In this document: piece after piece, positions 8,508 to 15,757 of the stretch | How the letters are laid out: every line of letters begins with the position of its first letter | Numbering within the stretch: the stretch's first letter is position 1 | Assembly (NCBI RefSeq): GCF_029960785.1 | Contig: NZ_JASBQE010000077.1 | Span: 1 to 56,958, forward strand | Reading direction: 5' to 3' | DNA: 56,958 nucleotides | DNA from: Polyangium sp. 15x6 | Lineage (GTDB): Bacteria > Myxococcota_A > Polyangia > Polyangiales > Polyangiaceae | Notes under the pieces: generated by a model | Told to the model about the DNA's origin: nothing | Seen by the model: only the letters and a program-made list of their open reading frames with translations | Database searches by the model: none | Made by a program: the position numbers and the translations under genes

Positions 8508-9320
8508 ATGACGCTTCCCGCGCCCGCCGCCGACGTCGCCCGAGCCTCGTTGCTCGGCTTCTCGAGCCGGCTGCGAGATCTGCTCGCCACGCTGGAGTCC
8601 GCCGCCCTCGTGGGTCAATCGGAGGTGCGCATGCGCGGGCTCGGCGAGCACCTGCGTTTCGCGTGCCTCGCCCTCCCCTGCGCCGAGGCGCTCGTCGCGC
8701 TCGAAGTGGAGACGCTCGGCCGGCTCAGCGTCCCCGTCGTGGCCGATACGCAAGGCTATCGTCGCACCACGCTCGAGTTTCTGCCGAGCGGGACGCCCTT
8801 CGCCTACCTGCTCGGCGGCGGCGGCGCGCACGCGGCGGAGCTCGGCCCGGGCGATCCGATGATCGCCGCGCTGCGCCCTGCCCTCGCGACGAAGCCCACG
8901 GCCGGCATCTTCGTCCCGATCCGCATCGGCGAGTCCACGATCGGGGGCGCGGCGCTGCTCGCGGAGGGCGCGCCGCTCGGCGATCACCACCTCGAGATGG
9001 CCGAGCGCCTCGCCGAGGTCCTCGCGCTCACGGTGGAGTCATTTCGCACCGAGCAGATGATCTTTTCGCTCTTCGCGCGGGCGCTGCCGGACCTGCTCGG
9101 CGCGGACGCGCCCACGTCGCTGCGCGAGTCGCTCGCGCAGTACATCCACGCGCTCCGGCTCGGGCCGACGTACAAGGAGCGGCTCGAGCTCGCGCTCGCC
9201 GTGGGCAAGCTCTGCGATCGCGGGCCGGCCGAGGCCATGCTCTGCGCCGAGGTGCTCGCGCGCATCGACGCCTACGCGGCCTCGATGGGCGGCGTGGCTT
9301 CCTACGACGGGGCGCCATGA
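8508..9320 (+). CDS. GAF-like domain protein
   Basis: 270 residues from ATG 8508, chosen because AGGA lies 8 nt upstream; ATG 8499 is three codons earlier. The core (about 50-185) has the strand and helix pattern of a GAF domain (FAYLLGGGGAHAAELGPGDPMI, then AGIFVPIRIGESTIGGAALLA and LAEVLALTVESFRTEQ). A C-terminal helical part follows (SLAQYIHALRLGPTYKERLEL). No signal peptide. Its stop overlaps the start of the subtilase gene (ATGA), and that gene overlaps a TPR gene in the same way, so the three should be made together. The GAF call is based on pattern only. Confidence 0.6.
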   Translation: MTLPAPAADVARASLLGFSSRLRDLLATLESAALVGQSEVRMRGLGEHLRFACLALPCAEALVALEVETLGRLSVPVVADTQGYRRTTLEFLPSGTPFAYLLGGGGAHAAELGPGDPMIAALRPALATKPTAGIFVPIRIGESTIGGAALLAEGAPLGDHHLEMAERLAEVLALTVESFRTEQMIFSLFARALPDLLGADAPTSLRESLAQYIHALRLGPTYKERLELALAVGKLCDRGPAEAMLCAEVLARIDAYAASMGGVASYDGAP

Positions 9321-10150
9321 CGGAGACGAACCCACGAGCGGCGGAAGAGACCCGGCGCGTGCGTGTCGCCCTCGTGGACTCGGGCGTGGACACGTCGCAC
9401 CCGTGGCTCGTGAACGCCGAGCTCCGCTCGCTGCGCGTCGAGCGGAAAGGCGAAGGGTACGCGGTTTGTCCCGACGAGCCGGTCGATCGGTCGGGTCACG
9501 GGACGGCGTGCGCGGGCATCATCCACAGGCTCGCGCCGTTCGCCGAGATCACGAGCGTCTGCGTGCTCTCGCCCGAGGGCCGATGCTCGCGCGAGGGGCT
9601 GCTCGCGGCGGTGCGCTTCTGCGTGCGCGAGGGCTTCGACGTGGTGAACCTGAGCCTCGGCATCGACGTGCCCAAAGGCGCGCCGCTCCGGCCGACCGAC
9701 TACAAGTCGATCGTCGAGCTCTACGAGATCGCGGACATCGCCTACACGGCCGGCGTCGTGCTCGTCGCCTCGGGGCCGAACGCGTCGGCGTTCCGGACCT
9801 ACCCGGGCCGCTTCAAATCCCTGATCGGCGTGGGGCGCGCGTCGTCCGACGATCCGGAGTTCTTGCGGACCGAGATCACGGTCGACTGGGAGATCCTCGC
9901 GCCGGGCAACGACGTGCTCGCGCCCGCGCTCGGCGGCGGCGAGCGGCGGTGGACGGGCACCTCGTTCGCCGCGCCCCACGTGGCGGCGCACGTCGCGCGG
10001 CTCCGGCGCGACCGATCCGATCTCTCGATCCAGGACATCAAGGCCGCGCTGCACGCGCTCGCGGCCCGGCGGCTCGAACGCGAAGCAGGCCTTCCGCGAG
10101 TCTCGATGCCCCCCGCGCAGATCGATCACGGAGGCGTGCTCTCATCATGA
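9317..10150 (+). CDS. Compact cytoplasmic subtilase (S8 family)
   Basis: 277 residues. The triad is complete: Asp21 in ALVDSGVD, His61 in SGHGTACAGI and Ser216 in WTGTSFAAPHVA. The oxyanion Asn is probably Asn155, in ASGPN rather than the usual AAGN. There is no signal peptide, propeptide or C-terminal extension, so it should work inside the cell and without the usual maturation. Start and stop both overlap neighbours by ATGA (GAF-like protein before, TPR protein after), which implies tight stoichiometry. Intracellular subtilases of this build often process a specific substrate such as a modified peptide or a signalling protein; the substrate here is unknown. Confidence 0.9.
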   Translation: MTETNPRAAEETRRVRVALVDSGVDTSHPWLVNAELRSLRVERKGEGYAVCPDEPVDRSGHGTACAGIIHRLAPFAEITSVCVLSPEGRCSREGLLAAVRFCVREGFDVVNLSLGIDVPKGAPLRPTDYKSIVELYEIADIAYTAGVVLVASGPNASAFRTYPGRFKSLIGVGRASSDDPEFLRTEITVDWEILAPGNDVLAPALGGGERRWTGTSFAAPHVAAHVARLRRDRSDLSIQDIKAALHALAARRLEREAGLPRVSMPPAQIDHGGVLSS

Positions 10151-11889
10151 TCCGTCCCTTGGACCCCCTGAACGAGGTCTCTTCGATCGCGCGGCTCCTG
10201 AAGAGCGCGCCCGCGGAGGAGGCGCACGCCGAGATGGCGCGCCTCGAAACCCTCGACCTCGACCCCTTGCGCGGCGCCGCGCGCCTCTTCGCGAAGGGCG
10301 CCCTCGGGCAACGCGAAGGCGCGCTCGACGTGGCCCGCGAGAGCCTGTCCGCGGCGGCCGCGGCGTTCGCGGATCTCGGCGAGACCCGCGCCAGCAAGAT
10401 CGCGCGGTGCGAGGCGATCCTCGCGGCCGTGCGGCGCGGCCCGCGCCCGGTGTATCGCGAGTCGATCGCGACGCTCGAGGCGATCACGCGGGAGGCGGAC
10501 GGCGACGCGCTCGTCGAGGTCGTCGCGACGCACTACCGCGGCACGGCGGAGCGGCTGCTCGGCGACGCGGCCGCGACGCAACGGAGCCTGCTCTGGGCGC
10601 TCGAACGATCGCAGCCGTTCCTCGACGAACGCGCGAAGATCCTGAACTCGCTCGGCACGCTCTACGTGGTCATGGGCGCGCACGGCGCGGCGCGGGAGCT
10701 GCTCGAGCACGCGGCCGAGCTGCACCACCAGCACGGCGACGTCCTCGGCGAGGCGATCTCCTTCGGTCAGCTCGGCTCGGCCGCGCTCGCGCTCGGCAAC
10801 CTCGAACGCGCGCGGCATTTCCTGCAGCGGCAAGAGTGGCTCTGCTCGCGCGTCGGCGACGTCTTCGGCCAGGCCCGCGCGCTGAACTTCCTCGCCGACG
10901 TGGCGAGCGCGCGCGGCCGCCCCGACGACGCCCTCGCGCTCGCCACCCGCGCCCGCGAGATCGCCGCCGCCGCGCGCCCGCCGCTTCGCTTGTGGATCGC
11001 CTACGCCACGCGCGCGATCGGCCGCGCCCGGATGGACCTCGGCGTCGCCTTCGCGCGTGAGGATCTCGAGGCGGCCGCGACGCTGTTCGGCGAGGTCGGC
11101 AATCCCCTCGGCGCCGCGCTGACGAGCTGGGATCGCGCGCGGATCGAGGCACGCGCGAACGCCTCCGCGCCCGAGCCGCGGGCGCACGCGAGCTTCTTCG
11201 GCCCCGCCTCGCAGCTCGCCGCGCTCGGCCTCTCGGGCCGCGTCGCCGAGGTGCTCCGGGACGATCGCACGTTCTCTCGGTCCGACGCGCGCGCCTCCGA
11301 GAAGGCCATCGCGGCCGCATCGCAGGGTTTGCCGCACCTCTCCGTGGCGCAAGAGGTGGAGCTCCTCCACGGCGCGCCGGACGAGCTCGCGCGCCTGGCC
11401 GAGGCGAAGACCACCGCGCAACGCAACCTCGCCCGCCTCTCCTCCTTTTGCCTCGCTCCCCCGGGCCTCCTCGTGGCGGCCGTGGCGAGCCCGAGCGCGG
11501 GCACAGGAAGGACGTCCCTGCCCTCCGAACGCAGCGCGGCCGCGGCGCTCGCGGACTTGCCCGGCCTCGTCGTGTGGGCCTGGCTCGCGAGCGCGCCGGT
11601 CGACGAGGTGGCGCGTGATCTCGCCGCGCTGAAGGTCTCGCTCGGCGGCGATGCGCGGGCGAGGCTCTCGCGCGTGGCGGACGCGCGGGTGCTCTCGGCG
11701 CCGCTCGCGGGCGAGGTCGGGCCCCTCGTCGAGGCGCTGGATCTCGGTCCGATCGTGGCCGCGGCGCTGTCCTTGCCCCCGGGGACGCTCGAGGTCGGCG
11801 CGGGCATCACGTGGGACGCCGAGGCCGAAGGGCGCGCGGTGATGGCGGGCTTTGTGGTGCGCAGGGATCCTACGGACGGGCCCGCTTGA
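10147..11889 (+). CDS. TPR protein, partner of the subtilase
   Basis: 580 residues from ATG 10147, which overlaps the subtilase stop. The first 370 residues are TPR-type helix pairs (KILNSLGTLYVVMGAHGAARELLEHAAELH, AISFGQLGSAALALGNLERA, ARALNFLADVASARGRPDDALALA split here as separate helices). The C-terminal 200 residues differ: LSVAQEVELLHGAPDELARL followed by a mixed alpha/beta part (LVVAWLAS-like strands, ALDLGPIVAAALSLPPGTL) of no recognised family. No export signal. It could present substrates to the subtilase or sense the GAF-like protein. The function is inferred only from context. Confidence 0.75.
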   Translation: MIRPLDPLNEVSSIARLLKSAPAEEAHAEMARLETLDLDPLRGAARLFAKGALGQREGALDVARESLSAAAAAFADLGETRASKIARCEAILAAVRRGPRPVYRESIATLEAITREADGDALVEVVATHYRGTAERLLGDAAATQRSLLWALERSQPFLDERAKILNSLGTLYVVMGAHGAARELLEHAAELHHQHGDVLGEAISFGQLGSAALALGNLERARHFLQRQEWLCSRVGDVFGQARALNFLADVASARGRPDDALALATRAREIAAAARPPLRLWIAYATRAIGRARMDLGVAFAREDLEAAATLFGEVGNPLGAALTSWDRARIEARANASAPEPRAHASFFGPASQLAALGLSGRVAEVLRDDRTFSRSDARASEKAIAAASQGLPHLSVAQEVELLHGAPDELARLAEAKTTAQRNLARLSSFCLAPPGLLVAAVASPSAGTGRTSLPSERSAAAALADLPGLVVWAWLASAPVDEVARDLAALKVSLGGDARARLSRVADARVLSAPLAGEVGPLVEALDLGPIVAAALSLPPGTLEVGAGITWDAEAEGRAVMAGFVVRRDPTDGPA

Positions 11890-11925
11890 CGTAACGTCAC
11901 CTCCCCCTATGTTCCGCGTCGCCGG

Positions 11926-12660
11926 ATGAAAAAACCCGAGACGTTCGAGGTGCGGCTCGCGTCGGCGACGATGATCGCGCCGATGGTGCGGCAGCTCGTG
12001 TTCGAGCGGGTCGATGGTCGGCCTCTCGATCACGACCCGGGTCAGTGGATCAACCTCGCCTTGCCGCTGCCCGAGGGCGAGCGGCGACGCGCGTATTCGA
12101 TCGCGTCGGCGCCCGACGGATCGAGCCGCTTCGAGCTCGCCGTCACGCGTGTCCCCTGCGGCACGGGCTCGATCTTTCTGCACGATCTCCCCGAGGGCTC
12201 GGTCCTCTCGGCGATCGGCCCGCACGGCCTGTTCACGCGCACGTCCGAGGACCCGAGCCCTTCCCTCTTCATCGGCACGGGAACGGGCGTGACGCCGCTC
12301 CGCGCGATGATGCAGGCCGCGATCGCGGCCGGTTCGAAGGCGCCGCTCTGGCTCCTCTTCGGCGCGCGCTTCGAGGAGGACATCCTCTACCGCGCCGAGA
12401 TGGAAGCCTTTACCCGCGCGCACCCGCACGTGCGGTACACGGTCACGCTCTCGCGCCCCGGGGAGTCATGGACGGGCAAGAGCGGTTATGTCCAGACGCA
12501 CGTCCCTACCCTGCTCCGCGAGCTCGAAGCGGCGAGCGCGCCTGCTCTGCCGCACGTCTACGTTTGCGGCCTCGAACGCATGGTGAAGTCCGTGCGCGAG
12601 CTCTGTCGCCACGAGCTCGGCGTCGACCGCAAGCACGTGCACACCGAGCGGTACGACTGA
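11926..12660 (+). CDS. Ferredoxin-NADP reductase-type FAD/NAD(P) oxidoreductase
   Basis: 244 residues, the two-domain FNR core. The FAD domain has RAYSIAS (55-61), matching the RxYS flavin-binding motif. The NAD(P) domain has GTGTGVTPLRAM (from 117), LLFGAR, and VYVCGLERMV (Cys214-Gly215) which is the conserved CG near the active site. It ends in ERYD with no added 2Fe-2S ferredoxin domain, so it needs a separate electron partner such as ferredoxin or flavodoxin; it might also serve the P450 at 48103, though they are far apart. It starts 36 nt after the TPR gene and may be read through from it. A GC palindrome at 12699-12712 lies beyond its stop. Confidence 0.88.
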   Translation: MKKPETFEVRLASATMIAPMVRQLVFERVDGRPLDHDPGQWINLALPLPEGERRRAYSIASAPDGSSRFELAVTRVPCGTGSIFLHDLPEGSVLSAIGPHGLFTRTSEDPSPSLFIGTGTGVTPLRAMMQAAIAAGSKAPLWLLFGARFEEDILYRAEMEAFTRAHPHVRYTVTLSRPGESWTGKSGYVQTHVPTLLRELEAASAPALPHVYVCGLERMVKSVRELCRHELGVDRKHVHTERYD

Positions 12661-12732
12661 CGGCGCCAATCGCCCGAGGGCAAGCAATACTCGAGGAAGC
12701 CGCGCGCGCGGCCTCTTGCCAGGAGTCTTCGC

Positions 12733-13842
12733 ATGCCCTCGCTTCGCCCTCTTTTCGTGCTCTTCACGTCGTCCTTGCTCGCCACCTTCGCGACCGGCTG
12801 CGGGGACGGCGACGGTGGTGCCGGCGGCTCCGGCGGCTCTGGAGGGTCGGGCGGGAGCGGCGGATCGCAGGCGGTCGCGTGTGACGAAGCGCCGACCACG
12901 CTCGATCTCTCGGGCACCTGGGCCGCCTACGGCCGGCTCGCCGTGACGCTCGAAGGGACGCCCGGCGGCGCGATCACGATCTGCCCTGCCGATCAGATCG
13001 GCGAGTCGACGATGCTCCTCTTCGTCACGATGAGCGCGGACATCATGTTTCCGACGCAGCTCTTCGTGAGGCCCACGCTCTGCTCGATCGAGCTGCCCAT
13101 CGTGACGGCGCTCGTCGGCACGTGCGACCCGAACGCGGAGACGCTCGTGTCGACGCAGATCATTGCACCTCAAACCTTGATCGACGCGCTCCCCGGCGTG
13201 CCCGCCGCGCCCGTCGCGGGCTCGCTCGACGGCCTCTCGCCCGGCGCCGGATTCGCGCTCGAGCGCTTCTTCGTGACCGTCGGCTCGAACGATGCGGGCC
13301 CCTCGATGCCCGCGTGGAACGACGCCGCCGCGGGGTGTGGCGGGACGAACCTCGGCCGCACGGACCTCTGCGAGCCCACGTGCGTGACCGACTGCGCGGG
13401 CCTGCGCGACGACGACGGGGATGGTTATCCGGGCGTCACGGTCGAGGTCTGCGGAAAAACCCCGGACGACGTGAAATCGGGCGTCGCCTGCAACGCGGCG
13501 GAGCCCAATGTCCCGGGGACGACGCTCCAGGGTCGCGCCTTCATCGACATGCAGGTCAATCCGCTGCTCACGGGCCGGGCGAAGAGCTCGTGCGAGCTCT
13601 CGGGGACCGTCGACTCCGAGGTGCTCTACAACCTCGTCGGCGCGGACATCTACCTCGCGGGCACGCCGATCGGGGTCACGAGCGCGATCAGGTCGCTCCC
13701 CGCGTTCCAGGTCGCGCCTCTGGACAGCCGTTTCCGCATGGTGCGCATCGACGGCAAATTCGGCGCGCCCGACTGGAACGTCGACCCCCAGAACGCCGCC
13801 GCGGCCTGCGCGACGCTCCTCATGCGCCAAAACGAGCTCTGA
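12733..13842 (+). CDS. Gly/Ser-linker lipoprotein
   Basis: 369 residues. Lipoprotein signal with Cys at ATGC, directly followed by a GGSGGSGG linker, which is a common way for myxobacteria to hold a domain away from the membrane. The mature domain is unrecognised. It contains several paired Cys (CGGTNLGRTDLCEPTCVTDC) and an acidic DDDGDGYPG loop that resembles a calcium-binding loop. The C-terminal half (RAFIDMQVNPLL, VDSEVLYNLVGADIYLAG) looks like a beta-rich domain. Probably outer-membrane anchored. The next gene also encodes a Gly-linker lipoprotein but on a different mature domain. Confidence 0.75.
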   Translation: MPSLRPLFVLFTSSLLATFATGCGDGDGGAGGSGGSGGSGGSGGSQAVACDEAPTTLDLSGTWAAYGRLAVTLEGTPGGAITICPADQIGESTMLLFVTMSADIMFPTQLFVRPTLCSIELPIVTALVGTCDPNAETLVSTQIIAPQTLIDALPGVPAAPVAGSLDGLSPGAGFALERFFVTVGSNDAGPSMPAWNDAAAGCGGTNLGRTDLCEPTCVTDCAGLRDDDGDGYPGVTVEVCGKTPDDVKSGVACNAAEPNVPGTTLQGRAFIDMQVNPLLTGRAKSSCELSGTVDSEVLYNLVGADIYLAGTPIGVTSAIRSLPAFQVAPLDSRFRMVRIDGKFGAPDWNVDPQNAAAACATLLMRQNEL

Positions 13843-13996
13843 GGGACCGGCCGTAGGGACGGTCGACCCAATCGTGTCGACGAGCGCCAAAATCCCGGCG
13901 GGCTCGGTGGACGGGCGCTGGCGGCGAAGCTATAAATTTTCCATGTTACGTCGAATGTCGGTTCTTGGAGAAGCTTCTTCTATGCGAGGAGGGGTC

Positions 13997-14644
13997 ATGC
14001 GTTTCGTCTTCCTGGCGCAGGTGACCGGCGCCGCACTGTTTTTGGCTGGATGTCCGGAGGGTCAGGAGGTCGGGCCCACAGGTGGGACCAACTGCCCGAC
14101 CGGGCAGGTCTGTCCCCCCGGAACGGGCGGCGGCGGTAACGGCGGGAGCGGCGGCGACGGCTCGGGCGGCGCCGGCAACGGCACGGCCCAAGGCGGCAGC
14201 GGGCAAGGCGGCGCAGGCAATGGCGGCTCGGGCGGCGCAGGCAACAATGGCTCGGGCGGCGCGGGCAACAATGGCGCGGGCGGCAATGGCACCGGCGGCG
14301 CGGGCGCGGGCGGCGGTGGCGGCGGCAGCGGTGGAAACACGGCGGTGTGCGAGCCGCTCGAGGCCGACGTCAATCTCAAGCTCGTCCCGGCGACGAAGTG
14401 TTACCCGCTGCAGCCCGAGATCCCGCAGTGCCAGGAGATCATCGAGGGCCCCTGCTGCCCGATCAGCGTGGTCGCGCAGGATCTGCCCGAGGTCATCGCT
14501 TACAAAGAGGCGCTCCAGAAGTTCAAGAACGAGAGCTGCGATGCGACCTGCCCGGCGATTCCCTGCCCGGCGATGCCCCAGTTCAAGTGCACGGCGGACC
14601 AGAGCGACCCGACCACGGGCACCTGCACGCCGGTCACGCCCTGA
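13997..14644 (+). CDS. Gly-rich linker lipoprotein with Cys-rich head
   Basis: 215 residues from ATG 13997, which has a strong ribosome site (GAGGAGG) 6 nt upstream; ATG 13982 is weaker. Lipobox LFLAGC. Residues about 40-115 are nearly all Gly with Ser, Asn and Ala (GGSGQGGAGNGGSGGAGN), encoded by an imperfect short DNA repeat prone to length change. The C-terminal 100 residues hold about ten Cys (CQEIIEGPCCPI, CDATCPAIPCPAM), likely disulfide-bonded outside the cell. No family recognised. AT-rich sequence around 13931 (TATAAA) may be part of its promoter. Followed by an intrinsic terminator. Confidence 0.75.
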   Translation: MRFVFLAQVTGAALFLAGCPEGQEVGPTGGTNCPTGQVCPPGTGGGGNGGSGGDGSGGAGNGTAQGGSGQGGAGNGGSGGAGNNGSGGAGNNGAGGNGTGGAGAGGGGGGSGGNTAVCEPLEADVNLKLVPATKCYPLQPEIPQCQEIIEGPCCPISVVAQDLPEVIAYKEALQKFKNESCDATCPAIPCPAMPQFKCTADQSDPTTGTCTPVTP

Positions 14645-14674
14645 CGCACCCGGCCTCCCCCTTTTGCGCTCCCC

Positions 14675-14727
14675 CTGCCCCTTCGTCTTCGCCCCCGCGG
14701 CGTGGAGAGAAGGGGCAGGCGTTTTTT
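14675..14727 (+). terminator. Rho-independent terminator after the Gly-rich lipoprotein
   Basis: Stem arms CTGCCCCTTC (14675-14684) and GAAGGGGCAG (14709-14718) pair perfectly over 10 bp and are followed by GCG and six T (14722-14727). It lies 31 nt after the stop at 14644. Confidence 0.8.
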
Positions 14728-14798
14728 CGCCGCCTCCGCGCCGGCCGATGATTCGATGACGAACGCCCCCCGCGACCGGGGGCGAAAGAGGAGCTCTC

Positions 14799-15659
14799 AT
14801 GACCCCGCATGAATCCCTGTTCGAGCAAGCCGCCCGCGCCCTCGAAAACGCGCGCGCGCTCGTCATCACGGCGGGCGCGGGCATGGGCGTCGACTCGGGG
14901 CTGCCCGATTTCCGCGGCAACGACGGGTTCTGGCGCGCCTACCCGCCGTACAAGGAGCTCGGCCTCGGCTTCTCGTCGCTCGCGAATCCACGCTGGTTCG
15001 CGAGCGATCCCACCCTCGCGTGGGGTTTTTATGGTCATCGCCTGGAGCTTTACCGGGCGACCGTGCCGCACCCGGGCTTCGAGATCCTCGCGCGGTTCGC
15101 GAGGCGCATGGCCGACGGGTATTTCGTGTTCACCTCGAACGTCGACGGTCAGTTCCAGCGCGCGGGCTTCGACCCGGAGCGCATCGTCGAGTGCCACGGC
15201 GCCATCGACTTCCTGCAATGCACGACATCGTGCGGCGCCGGCATCTTCCCCGCGGCTCCGTACCGCCTGAAGGTCGATCCCACGTCGTTTCGTGCCGCGG
15301 AGCCGCTCCCGAAGTGCCTGCGCTGCGGCGCGATGGCCCGGCCGAACGTGCTCATGTTCGGCGACGCGCACTGGGATGGAAGCCGCACGTACGCGCAGGA
15401 AGAGCGGCTCGACGCGTGGTTCTCGGGGCTACCACGCGAGGCGCGTGGGCGCGTCGTCGTCATCGAATGCGGCGCCGGGACGGCCATCCCCACGGTCCGA
15501 TCCTTCAGCGAGCGCATCGCGAAGAGCCTCGGCGGCCTGCTCGTTCGCATCAACGTGCGCGAGCCCGAGGTCCCGTCGGGCCATGTGGGTCTGCCGCTCG
15601 GGGCGCGCGCCGCGCTCTCCGAGATCCAGCTCCGGTTCGCGCGCGGCGCCCAGGGTTGA
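14799..15659 (+). CDS. Sirtuin (Sir2-family NAD-dependent deacylase)
   Basis: 286 residues, full length for a bacterial sirtuin. NAD-binding motifs GAGMGVDSGLPDFRG (from 26) and GAGTAIPTVR are present, with catalytic His133 in ECHGA. The usual TQNID is TSNVD (112-116), so a Ser replaces the Gln that contacts NAD ribose; such changes occur in divergent sirtuins and may alter substrate choice. Zinc Cys are Cys141/145 and Cys173/176. Good ribosome site (GAGGAGCT) upstream. Expected to remove acyl groups from lysines with consumption of NAD. It is monocistronic, between two terminators. Confidence 0.92.
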   Translation: MTPHESLFEQAARALENARALVITAGAGMGVDSGLPDFRGNDGFWRAYPPYKELGLGFSSLANPRWFASDPTLAWGFYGHRLELYRATVPHPGFEILARFARRMADGYFVFTSNVDGQFQRAGFDPERIVECHGAIDFLQCTTSCGAGIFPAAPYRLKVDPTSFRAAEPLPKCLRCGAMARPNVLMFGDAHWDGSRTYAQEERLDAWFSGLPREARGRVVVIECGAGTAIPTVRSFSERIAKSLGGLLVRINVREPEVPSGHVGLPLGARAALSEIQLRFARGAQG

Positions 15660-15700
15660 CGCCGCGCCCCGCGCGGGCGCCATGGCTGGGACCTCAAAAA

Positions 15701-15742
15701 ACGGAAGCGGCGGCATCCCGGAGGACGCCGCCGCTCCTTTTT
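15701..15742. terminator. Bidirectional terminator between convergent genes
   Basis: Perfect 9-bp arms AGCGGCGGC (15706-15714) and GCCGCCGCT (15727-15735), with an A-run before (15696-15701) and a T-run after (15738-15742). It can stop transcription of the sirtuin on plus and of the large beta-helix gene on minus. Confidence 0.8.
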
Positions 15743-15757
15743 CGTTACCCGGACGAA

